A stretch of 64,000 nt of DNA from an uncultured Agathobaculum sp. (GTDB taxonomy: Bacteria; Bacillota; Clostridia; Oscillospirales; Butyricicoccaceae): assembly GCA_944384725.1 (NCBI GenBank), contig CALWUJ010000005.1:1-64000 (forward strand), given 5' to 3'. Made by a program: the position numbers and the translations under genes. This document shows, piece by piece, positions 7,855-16,503 of this stretch (positions are counted from its first letter, which is position 1; every line of letters begins with the position of its first letter). Under the pieces are notes generated by a model that did not search any database, was not told the origin of the DNA, and saw nothing but the letters and a program-made list of their open reading frames with translations.

Positions 7855-8723
7855 GCAGCATTCTCCTTGCTTGATGACGGTGGGTGAAGCGGGAAGATGA
7901 CGGTGCCGCATTCCGCGGTAATGCGGACGTCGCTTACTCCCGCAAGGGACAGATTTTGCAGCGTTTGCGGGTCGGGGTGGCCGTAGTCGTTGTCTACGCC
8001 GCAGGAGATGACGGCAACGGATGGTTGAATGGTTTGCAGAAAGGACAGAGAAGAGGACGTTGCTCCGCCGTGATGCCCAACCTTGAGCACATCGCAGCGC
8101 AAGGTTGGGTAATGCGCAAGGAGTGATTGTTCGGCGGCGGATTCCGCGTCGCCCATCAACAGTACTTTCTGCTCATCGGCCTGAAACAGCGTGATGAGCG
8201 AACGGTCGTTCAGGTTGCCGTCCGGCACATCCTCTGCGGGGCCGAAAAAGGTGAGCGAAGCGCCGGAGTCAAACGCCAGCGTATCGCCCGGAGCGGAAAT
8301 GGTTGGCTGGATGCCCTGCGCTTGCAGCGCATCCAATAGGTTGGAATAAGAAGCGGTATTCTGTGTTTCCGGCCCCATGTAAAAATGCTCGACTGGAAAC
8401 GCGTTTATCACCTGTGCCATGCCGCCGATGTGGTCGGCATGGGGATGCGTCACCACTGCGGCATAGAGCTGGCTAACGCCGAGGTCTTCCAGATAGCGGA
8501 CAACCGCTGCACCGCTTTCTTCAGTGCCGGCGTCGATCAGAACGGCTTGCCCGCCCGAAAGAAGCAGCGTCGCATCGCCCTGACCAACGTCGATAAAATG
8601 CACGGCGGTCTCATCTGTCAGCGCCTGCTGCGGAAGAAAACGCTCTGCAAATTGCAGGATACCGCCCAGCACAAATGCAACGGCAGCAGCAGACCATAGA
8701 AACAGTCGGAGCCTGCGTTTCAT
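7851..8723 (-). CDS. ComEC/Rec2-like metallo-beta-lactamase-fold hydrolase, membrane-anchored
   Basis: A 290-residue protein. Residues 1-25 are a basic start plus one hydrophobic helix (signal anchor), so the catalytic part is outside the cell. The MBL zinc motif is THPHADHIGG near residue 97, preceded by HFIDVGQGDATLL and followed by LLMGDAE and LKVGHHG. This equals the C-terminal domain of ComEC without its channel, a form frequent in Clostridia and probably an extracellular nuclease or phosphodiesterase. Its ATG directly follows the putP stop, and its own stop overlaps the DUF3006 start. Confidence 0.8.
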   Translation of the reverse strand: MKRRLRLFLWSAAAVAFVLGGILQFAERFLPQQALTDETAVHFIDVGQGDATLLLSGGQAVLIDAGTEESGAAVVRYLEDLGVSQLYAAVVTHPHADHIGGMAQVINAFPVEHFYMGPETQNTASYSNLLDALQAQGIQPTISAPGDTLAFDSGASLTFFGPAEDVPDGNLNDRSLITLFQADEQKVLLMGDAESAAEQSLLAHYPTLRCDVLKVGHHGGATSSSLSFLQTIQPSVAVISCGVDNDYGHPDPQTLQNLSLAGVSDVRITAECGTVIFPLHPPSSSKENAA

Positions 8724-10220
8724 TTATTCCTCGCAGGTGCGGTAGGAGTCAAACTGGTCGGTGACTTCCTTGGACGGAGCAGGAGTCAGCAGGCTGACCA
8801 CAATAATAGCGATCAGACCGCAGACAAAGCCGGGCACGATCTCATACAACTCGAAGATGCCGCCGGACAGCTGCGCCCAAACAAGGTCGACCACGCCGCC
8901 GACAATGATACCGGCATATGCGCCGTACTTGTTGGTGCGGCGCCAGAACAGCGAGCAGAGCACGAGCGGGCCAAAGGCGGAGCCAAAACCGGCCCACGCA
9001 TATTCCACCAGACCGAGTACGGTGCTGTTCTGATTGGTGGCGATGAAAACAGCGATCAGCGCGACCGCGATGACGCAAATGCGGGAAACCCACATCAGTT
9101 CGGACGGCGAAGCGTTCGGACGGATCTTGTTGTGATAAAAGTCCTCGGTAATGGCGGAAGCCGTAACCAGCAGCTGGCTGTCAGCCGTGGACATAATGGC
9201 TGCCAGAATTGCAGACAGGAAAACACCTGCAATAAACACCGGGAAAATGCGGCTTACCATGTTGATGTAAATGGTTTCTTCGTTGCCAGCCGTGACCAGC
9301 AGGCCGTCGCCCAGGAACATGCGGCCGGAAACGCCGATCAGCACAGCGGCTGTCAGCGAGATCAGCACCCAAGTGGTGGCGATACGGCGGGATTTTTTGA
9401 TCGCGCCGGGCGAGGAAATGCCCATAAAGCGCACCAGAATGTGCGGCTGGCCGAAGTAGCCAAGGCCCCATGCGAGCAGCGAAATAATGCCGAGCGCAGT
9501 ATAGGGGGTGTTGGTTTCGCCGTCGACAAACATGTTCAGGAAGTTCGGATTGAAGGCTTCCACCTGCGCAAAAAAGTCGGACGGACCGCCGAGCGAACCG
9601 ATCGCAATCGTGGGGACTGCAATGACGCAGAAGAACATCAGCAGACCCTGGAAAAAGTCGGTCCAGCAAACAGCAAAGAAGCCGCCTGCAAAGGTGTAGG
9701 AGATCACGACAACTGCACCCACCAGCAGCGATACCAGATACGGGATGCCGAACACGGAGGAGAACAGCTTGGCGCAGGAAACGAAACCGGAAGCGGTATA
9801 AAACAAGAAAAATACCAGAATGAATACGGCTGCAATGACCGAAATCATGCCGCTTTCATCGCGGAACCGATTTTTGAAAAACTGCGGAAGCGTGATGGCG
9901 TCGTCTGCCACCTTGGTATACTGGCGCAAGGGCTTTGCAACCAGCAGCCAGTTCAAATAAGTGCCCACGGCAAGGCCGATGGCGATCCAGCCGGCGGAAA
10001 TACCGGACAGATAGGCGGCGCCGGGCAGACCCATCAGCAGCCAGCCGGACATATCTGACGCCTGCGCGCTCATCGAGGTGACCCAGGAGCCGAGCTTGCG
10101 GCCGCCGAGGAAATAATCGGTCGTCGTTCGGCTTTTGCCCATGAAGTACATACCGATACAGATCATGAAGATCAGGTATACGACAAAAGCGGCGATCGTA
10201 ATGATGCTGTCAAAGTTCAT
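8724..10220 (-). CDS. putP: Sodium/proline symporter PutP
   Basis: A 498-residue sodium:solute symporter (SSS family) with about 13 membrane helices. The N-terminus has the SSS signature region (YFLGGRKLGSWVTSMSAQASDMSGW in short conserved blocks, GLPGAAYLSG) that in PutP forms the Na+ and proline sites, and the later STADSQLLVTASAITEDFY block is typical of PutP rather than of sugar symporters. It should import proline with Na+. The GGGGAGGG binding site precedes ATG 10220. The proline synthesis operon proB-proA lies just upstream on the same strand but is separated by a terminator and this gene's own promoter. Confidence 0.92.
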   Translation of the reverse strand: MNFDSIITIAAFVVYLIFMICIGMYFMGKSRTTTDYFLGGRKLGSWVTSMSAQASDMSGWLLMGLPGAAYLSGISAGWIAIGLAVGTYLNWLLVAKPLRQYTKVADDAITLPQFFKNRFRDESGMISVIAAVFILVFFLFYTASGFVSCAKLFSSVFGIPYLVSLLVGAVVVISYTFAGGFFAVCWTDFFQGLLMFFCVIAVPTIAIGSLGGPSDFFAQVEAFNPNFLNMFVDGETNTPYTALGIISLLAWGLGYFGQPHILVRFMGISSPGAIKKSRRIATTWVLISLTAAVLIGVSGRMFLGDGLLVTAGNEETIYINMVSRIFPVFIAGVFLSAILAAIMSTADSQLLVTASAITEDFYHNKIRPNASPSELMWVSRICVIAVALIAVFIATNQNSTVLGLVEYAWAGFGSAFGPLVLCSLFWRRTNKYGAYAGIIVGGVVDLVWAQLSGGIFELYEIVPGFVCGLIAIIVVSLLTPAPSKEVTDQFDSYRTCEE

Positions 10221-10249
10221 GTGTATTTACCCTCCCCAAATTCATGTTT

Positions 10250-10278
10250 ATTATACATGGAAACTGCTTTTTTTGCAA
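10250..10278 (-). promoter_or_regulatory. Sigma-A promoter of putP operon
   Basis: Minus strand TTGCAA (10273-10278), 17 bases, perfect TATAAT (10250-10255). Leader of about 24 bases to the SD-ATG. Confidence 0.8.
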
Positions 10279-10390
10279 GAACACGGGAAGAGAATTGCGT
10301 GGCAGGATAAAAATATACGCTTTGCACAATTTTATGCACATTTATATGACAGCAGTTATTAGAAACGTCTGTGCGCGGGACAAAGACACG

Positions 10391-10420
10391 ATAAAAGGGG
10401 CTGCGCATGTGCAGCCCCTT
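10391..10420 (-). terminator. Terminator of the proline operon
   Basis: GGGGCTGC / GCAGCCCC stem (10397-10404 / 10411-10418) with a six-base loop; on the minus strand it is followed by a TTTTAT run. It separates proBA-CYTH from the putP operon. Confidence 0.85.
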
Positions 10421-10437
10421 TGGATTGGCGGAATCAT

Positions 10438-11043
10438 TTACAGTTTCATAGCCCGTGCCAGCTTGCTTTCTGGTTCCGGCACCAGTGAAAGGTGCTCGGC
10501 AAGTTCGGCGGCAAGCGCATGAAAGGCATTTTCGCTGCCGGCGACATATTCCAGCTCGATTTCGCACAGCGGCGCGGTTTTGTCGCCGTGCCGCAGTATG
10601 CCCTGATCGAGCGCCAGTTCGCAAACGGTATTCTCCTGTTGCAGCAGGATGGCGCAGCGGCGAAAATCCACCGTGCAGATGATCTCCAGCGGGGCAGCAA
10701 GCGCCTGTGCACAAAGCGTCAGCGGCGCGCCCCGTTTGGGCAGGATGGAAAGCCCCTCCGCAACCGTCTGTGCGAAGCATTCATATTCCTCGTGTGCGCG
10801 CATACCCTCCGGGGTGTTTTCGTTGCGCAGTTTCAGACAGCATACGCTGCGGTCGTTTTCCTTTCGCATGCGCAGCGCGGCTTGCTGCTCGCGCAGCAGA
10901 CCGTCTGCCGTATCGAAATACTGCGACTGCATGTGCAGCGTCCGGCTTTGCGTACCGATGCGGGAGGAAGCCCATAACAGTGCCTGCCCCAACAAACCTT
11001 CATCAGCGCGCCACTTGTATTCCTTTTCCATGCCTTTGTTCAT
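10438..11043 (-). CDS. CYTH domain protein (triphosphate tunnel metalloenzyme)
   Basis: A 201-residue CYTH protein. The ExExK-type signature is at the N-terminus (MEKEYKW), followed by YFDTADG and the LRMRKEN and CCLKLRN basic strands that line the triphosphate tunnel; EIELEY near residue 160 supplies the acidic metal site. Such proteins act as inorganic triphosphatases or adenylate/thiamine-triphosphate enzymes; which one is not decidable here. The ATG at 11043 shares one base with the proA stop (TGATG); an in-frame ATG at 11031 after AAAGG is an alternative. Confidence 0.75.
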   Translation of the reverse strand: MNKGMEKEYKWRADEGLLGQALLWASSRIGTQSRTLHMQSQYFDTADGLLREQQAALRMRKENDRSVCCLKLRNENTPEGMRAHEEYECFAQTVAEGLSILPKRGAPLTLCAQALAAPLEIICTVDFRRCAILLQQENTVCELALDQGILRHGDKTAPLCEIELEYVAGSENAFHALAAELAEHLSLVPEPESKLARAMKL

Positions 11044-12290
11044 CAGCGCACCTGTCCATTTCCGTAAATGATATATTTGGTGGTGGTCAGCGCGGTCAGC
11101 CCCATCGGGCCGCGCGCGTGCAATTTCTGGGTGGAAATGCCGATTTCCGCGCCAAAGCCGAACTCAAAACCATCGGTAAAGCGGGTGGAGGCGTTGACAT
11201 AGACCGCCGCCGCATCCACCTCGTCAAGAAACCGCTGGGACGCGGTATAGTCGCGGGTGACGATGCATTCGGAGTGGCCGGTGTTAAAGCGGTTGATGTG
11301 GTCGATGGCCTCGTCGAGCGAATCAACTACTTTGCAGGAAATTTCGTATCCGAGATATTCGCGGCCGTAATCCTCGTCGGTCGCGGGCTGCACATTGTTT
11401 CCGAGCAGTTCCATGGTGCGCGGGCAGCCGTGCAAGACAACGCCGTCCGGCGCAAGACCTTCTGCTGCCATCGGCAGGAATGCAGCAGCGACATCCTTGT
11501 GCACCAGCAGGCTTTCAGCTGCGTTGCACACGCTCGGCCGCTGGCACTTGGCGTTGACCAGAATGCGCTGCGCCATGTCGAGATCGGCAGAGGCATCAAC
11601 GTACACATGGCAATTGCCCGTACCGGTTTCAATGACCGGAACGGTCGCGTTCTGCACGACCGCGCGAATCAGCCCTGCGCCGCCGCGCGGGATCAGCACG
11701 TCCAGATAGCCGTTCAGCTTCATCATCTGGTTGGCGCTCTCGCGCGAGGTGTCCTCGACCAGATTGATCGCATCGGCGGGCAGACCTTCCGATTCGAGCG
11801 CTGCGCGCATGAGCTGGGTCAGGCACATAGAGGAATGGAACGCCTCCTTGCCGCCGCGCAGGATGCAGGCGGAACCTGCCTTGAAGCACAGCGCGGCTGC
11901 GTCTACGGTCACATTGGGGCGCGCCTCGTAAATGATGCCGATCACACCCATCGGCACACGCTTTTGGCCGATCAACAGGCCGTTGGGACGCTTATGCATC
12001 CCGAGCACCTCACCGACCGGATCGGGCAGCGCAGCCACCTGTCGGCAGCCTTCTGCAATACCCGCGATGCGCTTTTCGTCCAGCATCAGACGGTCGATCA
12101 GTCCGTCCGCCAGACCGGCGGCGCGGCCGTTTTCGATGTCGATACGGTTGGCGGCGATGATCTCATCCGCGTGCGCAATGAGCGCATCCGCGATGGCAAG
12201 CAGGCCGCAGTTTTTATCGTTTGTGCCGAGTTTTGCCACCGCGTGCTTGACGCGGCGCGCATCCTCAGCGATTTCCAGCAATTGCCGCAT
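11043..12290 (-). CDS. proA: Gamma-glutamyl phosphate reductase
   Basis: A 415-residue aldehyde-dehydrogenase-fold enzyme that reduces gamma-glutamyl phosphate to glutamate semialdehyde with NADPH, second step of proline synthesis. The catalytic cysteine is in RPSVCNAAESL (about residue 255), and GVIGIIYEARPNVT and the C-terminal GPMGLTALTTTK match ProA closely. Start ATG 12290 has GAGGTGA upstream. It follows proB and a 50-codon ORF on the same strand. Confidence 0.95.
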   Translation of the reverse strand: MRQLLEIAEDARRVKHAVAKLGTNDKNCGLLAIADALIAHADEIIAANRIDIENGRAAGLADGLIDRLMLDEKRIAGIAEGCRQVAALPDPVGEVLGMHKRPNGLLIGQKRVPMGVIGIIYEARPNVTVDAAALCFKAGSACILRGGKEAFHSSMCLTQLMRAALESEGLPADAINLVEDTSRESANQMMKLNGYLDVLIPRGGAGLIRAVVQNATVPVIETGTGNCHVYVDASADLDMAQRILVNAKCQRPSVCNAAESLLVHKDVAAAFLPMAAEGLAPDGVVLHGCPRTMELLGNNVQPATDEDYGREYLGYEISCKVVDSLDEAIDHINRFNTGHSECIVTRDYTASQRFLDEVDAAAVYVNASTRFTDGFEFGFGAEIGISTQKLHARGPMGLTALTTTKYIIYGNGQVR

Positions 12291-12338
12291 GGCGTTTCAC
12301 CTCGTTTATCCAAAAATCGGTAGGGAGGCTGGCGGGAT

Positions 12339-12491
12339 TCAGCCCAGCCAGCCGTTGCAGTATGCCTGCACGCCCAGAAACGCGCCGATGGCACCGCCGA
12401 TCAGCGCCGCAATGACCTGAGCCTTGGAGAAAACACGCAGATTCCCGCCGCAAAGTACGTCGGTCAGCCGAGGAAAGTGGAATTTTGTCAT
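12339..12491 (-). CDS. Small membrane protein between proB and proA (50 aa)
   Basis: I do not recognise this protein. The ORF runs ATG 12491 to TGA 12339. Its ATG overlaps the proB stop (ATGA), the usual sign of translational coupling. The first 25 residues are polar with basic residues and a CGGN turn; residues 26-43 (QVIAALIGGAIGAFLGVQ) form one glycine-zipper transmembrane helix; the tail is short. The 48-base gap to proA holds the proA binding site. Position suggests a part in proline synthesis or its control, such as a membrane tether, but that is inference. Confidence 0.6.
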   Translation of the reverse strand: MTKFHFPRLTDVLCGGNLRVFSKAQVIAALIGGAIGAFLGVQAYCNGWLG

Positions 12492-13297
12492 GCGCGTTCC
12501 TCCTCTCGTGCGAACAGCGTGCCGACCGGCTTGCCGTCCACAATGTCATACAGAATATCGTCCTTGTCGCCGTTTGCCACCAGCATCGGGATGCCCGCAT
12601 CCATGCACAATTCCGCGGCAGTGATCTTGGTCGCCATGCCGCCCGTACCGTGAGCCGAGCCGGCGCCGCCTGCCATGCGGCGGATTTTCGCGTCGATCTT
12701 GGACACATGCCCGATCAGCTTAGCCTGCGGGTTTTTGCGCGGATCGGAATCATACAGCCCGTCAATGTCCGAGAAGATGACCAGCAAATCCGCGTCGCAC
12801 ATGCGCGCGACCACAGCGGACAGGGTATCGTTATCGCCAAAATTTTCAATGTGCTTGAGCTCGGCGGTGGCGACGGTGTCGTTTTCGTTGACGATCGGCA
12901 CGACACCTGTTCGCATAAGCGCAGTAAATGTGTTATGGATGTTTTCGCGCTGGTCATCGTCAATGATGTTTTCACGCGTGAGCAGGATTTGCGCGACATT
13001 GATGCCGTATTCGAGGAACATTTTGTCGTAAATATGCATCAGCTCGCACTGGCCGACCGCAGCAGCGGCCTGTTTCATGGCCAGCTCGCGCGGTCGTCCG
13101 CCAAGCCCCAGCTTGGCAGCGCCCACGCCCACCGCGCCGGACGAGACCAGAACCATGTCAAACCCGCGGTTTTGCAGGTCGCTGATCGTGCGCACCAGCC
13201 GTTCGATGCGGCGGATGTTGAGTTTTCCGTTTTCGTATGTCAGCGTCGAGGTACCCACTTTGACCACGATGCGGCGTACCTCGTTGATATGCAGCAT
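12488..13297 (-). CDS. proB: Glutamate 5-kinase (without PUA domain)
   Basis: A 269-residue amino-acid-kinase-fold enzyme that phosphorylates glutamate, first step of proline synthesis. VVKVGTSTLT (ATP site), VLVSSGAVGVG, IVNENDTV and FSDIDGLYDSDP are clear. It ends after the kinase domain, so the C-terminal PUA domain of the E. coli enzyme is absent, as in many Bacillota. Start at ATG 13297 is preferred because AGGTGA sits seven bases upstream; a GTG at 13306 would overlap that site. A small GC hairpin (13316-13335) lies in the leader. Confidence 0.93.
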   Translation of the reverse strand: MLHINEVRRIVVKVGTSTLTYENGKLNIRRIERLVRTISDLQNRGFDMVLVSSGAVGVGAAKLGLGGRPRELAMKQAAAAVGQCELMHIYDKMFLEYGINVAQILLTRENIIDDDQRENIHNTFTALMRTGVVPIVNENDTVATAELKHIENFGDNDTLSAVVARMCDADLLVIFSDIDGLYDSDPRKNPQAKLIGHVSKIDAKIRRMAGGAGSAHGTGGMATKITAAELCMDAGIPMLVANGDKDDILYDIVDGKPVGTLFAREEERA

Positions 13298-13351
13298 AAA
13301 TCTCACCTGATGTCTGTCCGGTGTTTCATCCGGACGGAATAATTCATTCTT

Positions 13352-13380
13352 ATTTTAGCACAGTACAGCGTAACACACAA
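13352..13380 (-). promoter_or_regulatory. Extended -10 promoter of proB operon
   Basis: Minus strand TTGTGT (13375-13380), 17 bases, TAAAAT (13352-13357) preceded by TGC. The leader contains the GTCCGG / CCGGAC hairpin at 13316-13335. Confidence 0.65.
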
Positions 13381-13491
13381 GAAAAACACAAATCTTTTAC
13401 AAATTTGGGCGCCGGTATCGTTGTGTACAAAAAACAGAGGGCGGACAGCGTATCTTTGCACAGATTTTGTGTTCCAAAAGGGGATGGGTTG

Positions 13492-13500
13492 TGGTATACT
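13492..13500 (+). promoter_or_regulatory. Extended -10 promoter of zapA operon
   Basis: TGG directly before TATACT (13495-13500); the -35 at this spacing (TTCCAA) is poor, as allowed for extended -10 promoters. Confidence 0.55.
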
Positions 13501-13555
13501 ATATTTTATCAAATTATGCCTTTTGAACGACTTTTTTGCGAAAGGAAGGATTTGC

Positions 13556-13867
13556 ATGGCAAACCGTGTGACCATACAGATCGCAGGACAGCAGTATACC
13601 ATGCTGGCGGAGGAATCTGTGGAATATATGAACGAGGTGGCGGAGCTGGCGCAGCAGACCATCGCGGAGTGCGGCGGTTCGGCGTCGTTTGCGTCCACAC
13701 GGGCGCTGGCGCTTGCCACGGTCAACCTCGCAGATGAATACATCAAGGCCAAGACGGCGGCGGAAGCGGCCGAAGCCAAGTGCCGCGCGCTGGAGGCGGA
13801 GAACGCCGCGCTGCGGCAGCAGGTCAACCGCAACAGCGCAAATCATCCGGGGAATCGTCATAAATGA
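13556..13867 (+). CDS. zapA: Cell division protein ZapA
   Basis: A 103-residue ZapA. The N-terminal beta domain (VTIQIAGQQYTMLAEESVEYMNEVA) in short blocks matches ZapA, followed by a long C-terminal coiled coil rich in Ala/Glu (about residues 55-95). It bundles FtsZ filaments at the division site. ATG 13556 is chosen over an in-frame ATG at 13421 because AAGGAAGG lies just upstream and the family begins here. Stop overlaps the next start by ATGA. In Bacillota zapA commonly precedes a U32 peptidase gene. Confidence 0.88.
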   Translation: MANRVTIQIAGQQYTMLAEESVEYMNEVAELAQQTIAECGGSASFASTRALALATVNLADEYIKAKTAAEAAEAKCRALEAENAALRQQVNRNSANHPGNRHK

Positions 13868-15894
13868 GTAAGGTAGAATTGCTTGCACCCGCCGGCTCGC
13901 CGGAAGGGGTGCGCGCGGCTGTGCAGTCGGGCGCAGGGGCGGTGTATATGGGCTTCGGCACATTCAATGCGCGCCGTAATGCGCAGGGCTTTTCGGCTGA
14001 CGAGATGGCGGACGCCATCGCTTATTGCCGCGCGCGGAATGTAAAAACCAATATCACATTGAATATTCTTGCGGGTGACCGCGAACTGGACGCGGCACTC
14101 GCTGACGCAAAATTCCTGTATGAAGCGGGCGCGGATGCGCTGATCGTGCAGGATCTCGGCCTTGCGCGCCTGATTCATGCGCATGCGCCGGATTTTGCGC
14201 TACATGCATCCACACAAATGACCATTCACACGCTCGATGGCGCAAAGCAGGCGCGCGACCTCGGTTTTTCGCGCGTCGTGCTCAGCCGCGAGTGCACACG
14301 GGACGAGGTGCGCCTGATTACCGAGCAAGCGGGCGTAGAGACCGAAGTGTTTGTGCACGGTGCGCTGTGCATGTGCTATTCCGGACAGTGTTATCTGTCC
14401 GCGGTGATCGGACAGCGTTCGGGCAACCGCGGCTTGTGCGCGCAGCCCTGTCGCCTGCCGTACAGCGGGGGATATCCGCTCTCGCTCAAGGATCTGGCGC
14501 TGGCGGGACATGTTGCAGAACTGGCCGATCTGGGTGTATCTTCGCTCAAGATCGAGGGCCGTATGAAGCGGCCGGAATACACTGCGATCGTCACGAAAAT
14601 CTATGCGGATTTGCTGCGGGAACACCGCAATCCGACACCGGAGGAGCGCGACACGCTGCGGCGCGTCTTTTCGCGCGACGGCTTTACCGATGGCTACTAC
14701 ACCGGCAAAAAGGGCGATGCCATGTTCGGCACCAAGACCGATGTGCCGCTGCATGAGGTGCAGTCTCTGTACGACGAGGCAGCGCACCGCTTTGCCGAGG
14801 GCAAGGAAGCGCCGCTTGTGCCGGTTTCGCTGTGCTTTACCGCGCGCGAGGATACGGGCGCGGTGCTCAGCGCAGATGGAGTTTCGTCCGCTGCGGCAGT
14901 TGAGCGGGCGCGCACCCGGCCGACGACACCGGAAATGGTGGAAAAGTCGCTGCGCAAGACCGGCGGCACGCCGTTTTATGTCAAAAACCTGCGCAGCGAG
15001 CTTGAAGACGGCCTTGCCATTCCTGCCTCGACGGTCAACGCCATGCGGCGCGACGCGCTTGCGCTGCTGCTGGCAAAACGCGCGACTCCGCCATCCAGAG
15101 ACTGGCTGGAAGGGCCGATGCTGGCGCGCGATGACGACAGTCAGCCGCGTACCGGCTTCTGCGGCTATACCGCATCCGTGCGCACCAAGGCGCAGGCGGA
15201 TGCGCTGCGTGATTTGGGGCTGGAAACCATCTATGTGCCGCTGGATGTCGCGGCGCAGACCGGTTTGCCGGTTATCCTGCCGCGCGTCTTTTCGGATGCG
15301 GAGCAGGGCAAGATCGAAATGCTGCTGGGTCAGGCGATGAGCCGCGGCACGCGGGTCGTGCTGGCGGGTAACATTGGTCAGGTTGCAATGGCGCGGCGGC
15401 TGGGTTTTGCCGTGCGCGGCGATTTTGGCCTGAATGCGTTCAACAGCAAGACGCTGCATGCGCTGGCTGAAATGGGCGTGCAGCGGCAGACGCTGTCGTT
15501 CGAGGCGCGTCTGGCACAGATCCGTGACATGTGCGGCCCACTGGAAACCGAAATGGTCGTCTACGGTCATTTACCGCTGATGATTTTTGAAAACTGCGCG
15601 ATTCGCCGTCAGCACGGCGGCAAGTGCAGCTGTGAAAACGGCGTCACCTATCTGACCGACCGGCGCGGCGAGCGCTTTGCGCTGCTGCCCGAATACGGCT
15701 GCCGCAATACGCTGCTGGGCAACCGTGCGCTGTGCCTGCGTGAGGATGTGCGGCCGCTGGGCGTGCAAACCGCGCGGCTGCTGTTTACGATCGAATCTCC
15801 CGAGGAATGTGTGCGCATTGCCTGCGCCTTCCTCGAAGGCAACCCCTTGGAGGGGGAATTCACAAACGGACTATATAAAAGAGGAGTCGAATAA
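13864..15894 (+). CDS. U32 family peptidase with DUF3656 domain
   Basis: A 676-residue two-part protein: U32 domain at about residues 1-290 and DUF3656 plus a repeated C-terminal segment after that. U32 hallmarks are LLAPAGS at the start, the FVHGALCMCYSGQC cysteine motif with GNRGLCAQPCR near residues 160-195, and a C-terminal EN-CxxxxHGGKCSC cysteine set near residue 580 that probably binds a metal cluster. E. coli RlhA, a U32+DUF3656 protein, is needed for a 23S rRNA hydroxylation; the same function here is plausible but not shown. Overlaps zapA and maf starts, so the three are coupled. Confidence 0.88.
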   Translation: MSKVELLAPAGSPEGVRAAVQSGAGAVYMGFGTFNARRNAQGFSADEMADAIAYCRARNVKTNITLNILAGDRELDAALADAKFLYEAGADALIVQDLGLARLIHAHAPDFALHASTQMTIHTLDGAKQARDLGFSRVVLSRECTRDEVRLITEQAGVETEVFVHGALCMCYSGQCYLSAVIGQRSGNRGLCAQPCRLPYSGGYPLSLKDLALAGHVAELADLGVSSLKIEGRMKRPEYTAIVTKIYADLLREHRNPTPEERDTLRRVFSRDGFTDGYYTGKKGDAMFGTKTDVPLHEVQSLYDEAAHRFAEGKEAPLVPVSLCFTAREDTGAVLSADGVSSAAAVERARTRPTTPEMVEKSLRKTGGTPFYVKNLRSELEDGLAIPASTVNAMRRDALALLLAKRATPPSRDWLEGPMLARDDDSQPRTGFCGYTASVRTKAQADALRDLGLETIYVPLDVAAQTGLPVILPRVFSDAEQGKIEMLLGQAMSRGTRVVLAGNIGQVAMARRLGFAVRGDFGLNAFNSKTLHALAEMGVQRQTLSFEARLAQIRDMCGPLETEMVVYGHLPLMIFENCAIRRQHGGKCSCENGVTYLTDRRGERFALLPEYGCRNTLLGNRALCLREDVRPLGVQTARLLFTIESPEECVRIACAFLEGNPLEGEFTNGLYKRGVE

Positions 15895-16463
15895 TGCAAA
15901 TCGTTCTGGCGTCCGCATCGCCGCGCAGACGCGAACTGCTGGCGCTGATTACTGAGGAATTTACCGTTTGTCCGGCGGATGCGGATGAAACGCTGCGTCC
16001 CGGCGCACCGCTTGCCGAAGAAGTCGTGCGGCTGTCGCAGCTCAAAGCGCAGGCAGCGCAGCAGATGCATCCGGATGCGGTGTGCATCGGGTCGGATACA
16101 ATGGTCACGATAGACGGTCTGCCACTGGGCAAACCCGTGGACGAAAGACAGGCGGCGGATATGCTGCGCCGTCTGCGTGGACGCACGCATGAGGTGCTGA
16201 CTGGGCTGGCTGTGCTGCCGCCGAAAGGCGAGGTGCGCACGCTGTGCACCTGCACGCGGGTGACGTTCCGTGATTTTGATGAGGATGAACTGGCCGCTTA
16301 TCTGGCGACGGGTGAGCCGCTGGACAAGGCGGGCGCTTACGGCATACAAGGGCACGGCGCGCTGCTTATCGAAGGCATTGAGGGAGACTATTACAGCGTT
16401 ATGGGCCTGCCGGTGGCGGGACTGCATGTGATTCTGCGGCAAATAGCGCAGCAAACATGTTGA
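15894..16463 (+). CDS. maf: Maf-like nucleoside triphosphate pyrophosphatase
   Basis: A 189-residue Maf protein. The N-terminal LASASPRRRELL motif binds phosphate, ADADE and GSDTMV follow, and KPVDERQA and DKAGAYGIQG complete the family pattern. Maf proteins hydrolyse dTTP/UTP or modified nucleotides and are linked to septum formation. The ATG shares one base with the upstream stop (TAATG) and follows AGAGGAG. It heads the cell-shape genes mreC, mreD and PBP2. Confidence 0.92.
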   Translation: MQIVLASASPRRRELLALITEEFTVCPADADETLRPGAPLAEEVVRLSQLKAQAAQQMHPDAVCIGSDTMVTIDGLPLGKPVDERQAADMLRRLRGRTHEVLTGLAVLPPKGEVRTLCTCTRVTFRDFDEDELAAYLATGEPLDKAGAYGIQGHGALLIEGIEGDYYSVMGLPVAGLHVILRQIAQQTC

Positions 16464-16503
16464 AACCGGCGCCTTTTGGAACAATGAAAGGAGTTTAGGA
16501 CTT

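Noticed and set aside
14200-15570. Minus-strand 456-residue ORF inside the U32 gene
   Set aside because: Shadow of the U32 protease frame, which has complete cysteine motifs.
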